In this document: positions 6,400 to 7,026 of the stretch, one piece after another
Layout: every line of letters starts with the position of its first letter
Numbering within the stretch: the stretch's first letter is position 1
Source: an uncultured Haemophilus sp.
GTDB lineage: Bacteria > Pseudomonadota > Gammaproteobacteria > Enterobacterales > Pasteurellaceae
Length of the DNA stretch: 7,026 nt
Assembly: GCA_902481695.1 (NCBI GenBank)
Contig: CABSXY010000104.1
Location: 1-7,026, forward strand
Reading direction: 5' to 3'
Position numbers and translations under genes: made by a program
The notes under the pieces: generated by a model
What the model was told of the DNA's origin: nothing
Seen by the model: the letters and a program-made list of their open reading frames with translations, nothing else
Databases searched by the model: none

Positions 6400-6741
6400 A
6401 TGAAAACTCGTAATCAACGTCAACGTAAAAAACTTCACTTAGCTGAATTCCAAGAATTAGGCTTTTTAGTGAATTGGCAATTTGCTGAAGGAACCAGCAT
6501 CGAAACTATCGATGAAACCGTTGATCGTTTTATTGCTGAAGTGATTCAACCAAACGGCTTAGCTTATGAAGGTAGCGGCTATTTACATTGGGAAGGCTTA
6601 GTTTGCTTAGAAAAAATCGGTAAATGCGATGAAAGCCATCGCCAATTAGTGCAAAAATGGTTAGAAGAGAATAAATTGCAACAAATCGAAATCAGCGAAT
6701 TATTCGATATTTGGTGGGATTACCCAACCAAAAACGCATAA
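6400..6741 (+). CDS. yggL: YggL family protein (DUF469), associated with the 50S ribosomal subunit
   Basis: This is a small soluble protein of 113 residues (108 in E. coli) that matches YggL along its whole length: a basic start MKTRNQRQRKKLHLAEFQELGF, then EGTSIETIDETVDRF, the conserved GSGYLHWEGLVC (with an E. coli counterpart GSGYLAWEGLIC), IGKCDESHRQLVQKWLEE, and the end SELFDIWWDYPTKNA. I recall E. coli YggL being reported on 50S particles; no catalytic motif is visible and its exact job is unclear. The very basic first 12 residues would suit RNA binding. I chose the ATG at 6400 and not the in-frame TTG at 6394, because AGGAGA (6385-6390) is 9 nt from the ATG but only 3 nt from the TTG. 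It follows trmB as in E. coli and ends at a strong terminator. Confidence 0.94.
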   Translation: MKTRNQRQRKKLHLAEFQELGFLVNWQFAEGTSIETIDETVDRFIAEVIQPNGLAYEGSGYLHWEGLVCLEKIGKCDESHRQLVQKWLEENKLQQIEISELFDIWWDYPTKNA

Positions 6742-6757
6742 TGTTTTAAATATTTTT

Positions 6758-6781
6758 AAGGGCGGGCTTTCCGCCCTTTTT
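6758..6781 (+). terminator. Rho-independent terminator of trmB-yggL
   Basis: The stem AAGGGCGG (6758-6765) pairs with CCGCCCTT (6771-6778) around the loop GCTTT and runs into a five-T tract (6777-6781). It begins 16 nt after the yggL stop codon and separates the gene pair from the nap control region. Confidence 0.93.
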
Positions 6782-6845
6782 AATAATCATTTTCACTTAT
6801 TTCTTAACAATTTATTTACATTAATAACATATTTTAAAAATATCC

Positions 6846-6859
6846 TTGATCTAACTCAA
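6846..6859 (+). promoter_or_regulatory. FNR-like box upstream of napF
   Basis: TTGAT-CTAA-CTCAA matches the FNR consensus TTGAT-N4-ATCAA at nine of ten defined positions. Its centre (6852.5) would place a class II start near 6894, about 70 nt before the napF ATG; the -10 there is poor (around 6877-6887, AT-rich). Fnr control of nap operons is established in enteric bacteria and H. influenzae, which supports the call. Confidence 0.6.
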
Positions 6860-6883
6860 TAAAAGTGTATATTTTTTAAAAAT

Positions 6884-6898
6884 TACTCCTTTTAGGTA
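6884..6898 (+). promoter_or_regulatory. Possible NarP heptamer site in the napF control region
   Basis: TACTCCT (6884-6890) fits the NarL/NarP heptamer TACYYMT fully. An inverted partner TTAGGTA (6892-6898) matches six of seven, but the spacing is 1 nt and not the usual 2 of a 7-2-7 site. The position close to the predicted transcription start is unusual for activation. Confidence 0.3.
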
Positions 6899-6963
6899 GT
6901 TACTATTTTATCATTAGAACTAGATAATGCACCCCCTGAAAATACCGAATTTTAAAGAAAAAT

Positions 6964-7026
6964 ATGGCGATTGAGAACCCTTCTCGCAGACAGTTATTAC
7001 GTGGGCAGTTTTTGCAATAGTTACAT
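6964..7026 (+). pseudogene. napF: napF-like N-terminus with an in-frame stop at codon 19
   Basis: From the ATG at 6964 the frame reads MAIENPSRRQLLRGQFLQ and then TAG (7018-7020), followed by TTA CAT at the window edge. SRRQLLRGQF resembles the NapF start (E. coli has SRRGILTGRW), and NapF, a cytoplasmic iron-sulfur ferredoxin-type protein that helps NapA maturation, follows yggL in H. influenzae as I recall. The FNR-like box upstream fits. The upstream purine stretch AAAGAAAAA is a weak ribosome site. The early stop would cut the protein before its four-cysteine clusters. It could be a nonsense mutation, a frameshift in the TTTTT run just before (7009-7013 region), a sequencing error, or a short leader peptide. 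The window ends too soon to tell, so both the identity and the broken state are moderate calls. Confidence 0.55.

Noticed and set aside
6829..6843. A/T palindrome ATATTTT-A-AAAATAT
   Set aside because: Perfect but pure A/T in an AT-rich gap; such symmetry is common by chance, so it is not annotated as a site.
1..7026. Search for CRISPR arrays, tRNA or rRNA genes, insertion sequences, prophage or toxin-antitoxin genes
   Set aside because: Apart from uptake signals and the FtsN repeats I saw no regularly spaced direct repeats, transposase-like proteins, attachment sites or structured RNA genes; nearly all the sequence is explained by known housekeeping and efflux genes.

Overview
This window reads as chromosomal DNA from a Haemophilus-type member of the Pasteurellaceae. 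The strongest sign is the DNA uptake signal sequence of the H. influenzae type (core AAGTGCGGT or its complement). I count eight copies: two inverted pairs and four singles. The AT-rich composition, the housekeeping genes and the gene order (priA divergent from trmB, then yggL, then a napF start) agree with this. H. influenzae, H. parainfluenzae or a close relative are all possible; the sequence alone does not let me choose.

Layout. Positions 1-2135 on the minus strand hold a three-gene RND efflux operon in the order regulator, adaptor, pump: a TetR/AcrR-family repressor (1557-2135), a periplasmic adaptor (330-1526) and the N-terminus of an inner-membrane RND pump that runs off the left edge (1-316). 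A promoter at 2211-2238 overlaps a 14-bp palindromic operator, which suggests autorepression of the whole operon. Positions 2293-3204 (minus) hold ftsN, ended by an intrinsic terminator built from an inverted pair of uptake signals (2253-2282). Positions 3298-5487 (minus) hold priA, the replication-restart helicase. A 114-bp divergent promoter region separates it from trmB (5602-6348, plus) and yggL (6400-6741, plus), which end at a clear terminator (6758-6781). After that comes a control region with an FNR-like box and the first 18 codons of a napF-like gene, which meets an in-frame TAG just before the window ends.

How the parts relate. priA and ftsN lie near each other in E. coli as well (with cytR between them); here cytR is absent. 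trmB (tRNA m7G46 methylation) and yggL (a small protein linked to the large ribosomal subunit) form a conserved translation-related pair. The efflux operon is a separate regulatory unit. The right edge starts what would be the periplasmic nitrate reductase (nap) operon, with signals that fit anaerobic/nitrate control.

I do not see a new defence, mobile or otherwise undescribed system. The observations most worth checking are the early stop in napF, the uptake-signal hairpin embedded in the priA reading frame as an exact 30-nt copy of the one that terminates ftsN, the repeat-built FtsN linker, and the operator/promoter arrangement of the efflux operon.
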